Below are positions 5,016 to 5,147 of a stretch of 5,147 bases of DNA, piece after piece. Origin of the DNA: Oscillospiraceae bacterium (GTDB taxonomy: Bacteria > Bacillota > Clostridia > Oscillospirales > Ruminococcaceae); contig JAITVU010000422.1 of the NCBI GenBank assembly GCA_031285645.1, forward strand, positions 1 through 5,147, read 5' to 3'. The stretch's first letter is position 1. Every line of letters begins with the position of its first letter. Under the pieces are notes generated by a model. That model saw only the letters and a list, made by a program, of their open reading frames with translations, was not told the DNA's origin and made no database searches. The position numbers and the translations under genes were made by a program.

Positions 5016-5147
5016 TTAAAGCCAATATCCGTTGATGAATCGCACAGGCATGCCCGCTTTCACCAACCATAAATGGCCGCGCATAATCAACCGCCTGTCT
5101 GAAACGGACACGCTGGTAATATAGTCATATAGGTTTAAAACTGATAC
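5016..5147 (-). CDS. Possible 3' end of an unidentified gene, cut by window edge
   Basis: On the minus strand one frame stays open from the right edge for 43 codons to a TAA at 5016-5018, while the other two frames stop early. The translated end reads ...YITSVSVSDRRLIMR GHLWLVKAGMPVRFI NGYWL. It has plausible composition, but I recognise no family, and third positions are less GC-rich than in the EF-G-like gene. An open stretch of this size can arise by chance. If real, it lies 48 nt upstream of the ferredoxin gene on the same strand. Confidence 0.35.
   Translation of the reverse strand, partial: VSVLNLYDYITSVSVSDRRLIMRGHLWLVKAGMPVRFINGYWL

Noticed and set aside
5035..5124. 29-codon plus-strand frame from an ATG near the right edge
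   Set aside because: It has no ribosome binding site and no resemblance to a known small protein, and it lies opposite a longer open minus-strand frame.

Overview
The window looks like chromosomal DNA of a Firmicutes bacterium of class Clostridia. The basis is a 56-residue clostridial 2[4Fe-4S] ferredoxin, a DUF1292 (YrzB-like) protein, an EF-G paralog of the EF-G2 type and a lipoprotein cyclophilin. Strong TTGACA/TATAAT-type promoters, GGAGG ribosome binding sites, GTG/TTG starts and GC-stem/T-run terminators fit the same picture. Nothing looks like a phage, transposon, CRISPR array or toxin system. I infer the organism from gene types only.

Layout. Positions 1-1445 (minus) hold the first 481 codons of an EF-G-like GTPase, which runs off the left edge. 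It has its own promoter near 1705-1733 and a roughly 250-nt leader that starts with a perfect 15-bp hairpin. A strong terminator at 1906-1940 closes the next minus-strand gene (1953-2813), a secreted lipoprotein with a cyclophilin domain whose usual catalytic Phe-His-Arg is Leu-Asp-Asn. Its promoter lies at 2887-2915 and its start is a TTG. Between this gene and the DUF1292 gene (3236-3541, minus) is about 200 nt whose two ends pair with each other in three collinear 6-bp blocks, followed by seven U. I read it as a minus-strand structured RNA with a 6S-like outline.

The main item is at 3933-4698 on the plus strand. A near-perfect promoter (TTGACA, 16 bp, TGCTATAAT) drives about 730 nt that carries no convincing reading frame, ends at a textbook terminator, and contains many local helices, a GAAA-capped arm and two possible pseudoknots. 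It is best read as a free-standing, large, ornate non-coding RNA (compare OLE, ROOL, GOLLD). I cannot assign it to any of these families without a covariance-model search.

The RNA meets a convergent minus-strand ferredoxin gene (4797-4967) tail to tail, with a separate terminator for each direction between them. The right edge has a possible 3' end of another minus-strand gene. The genes do not form one pathway: each of EF-G, cyclophilin, DUF1292 and ferredoxin appears to be its own short unit, and the unusual content is the two structured RNAs placed between ordinary housekeeping genes.
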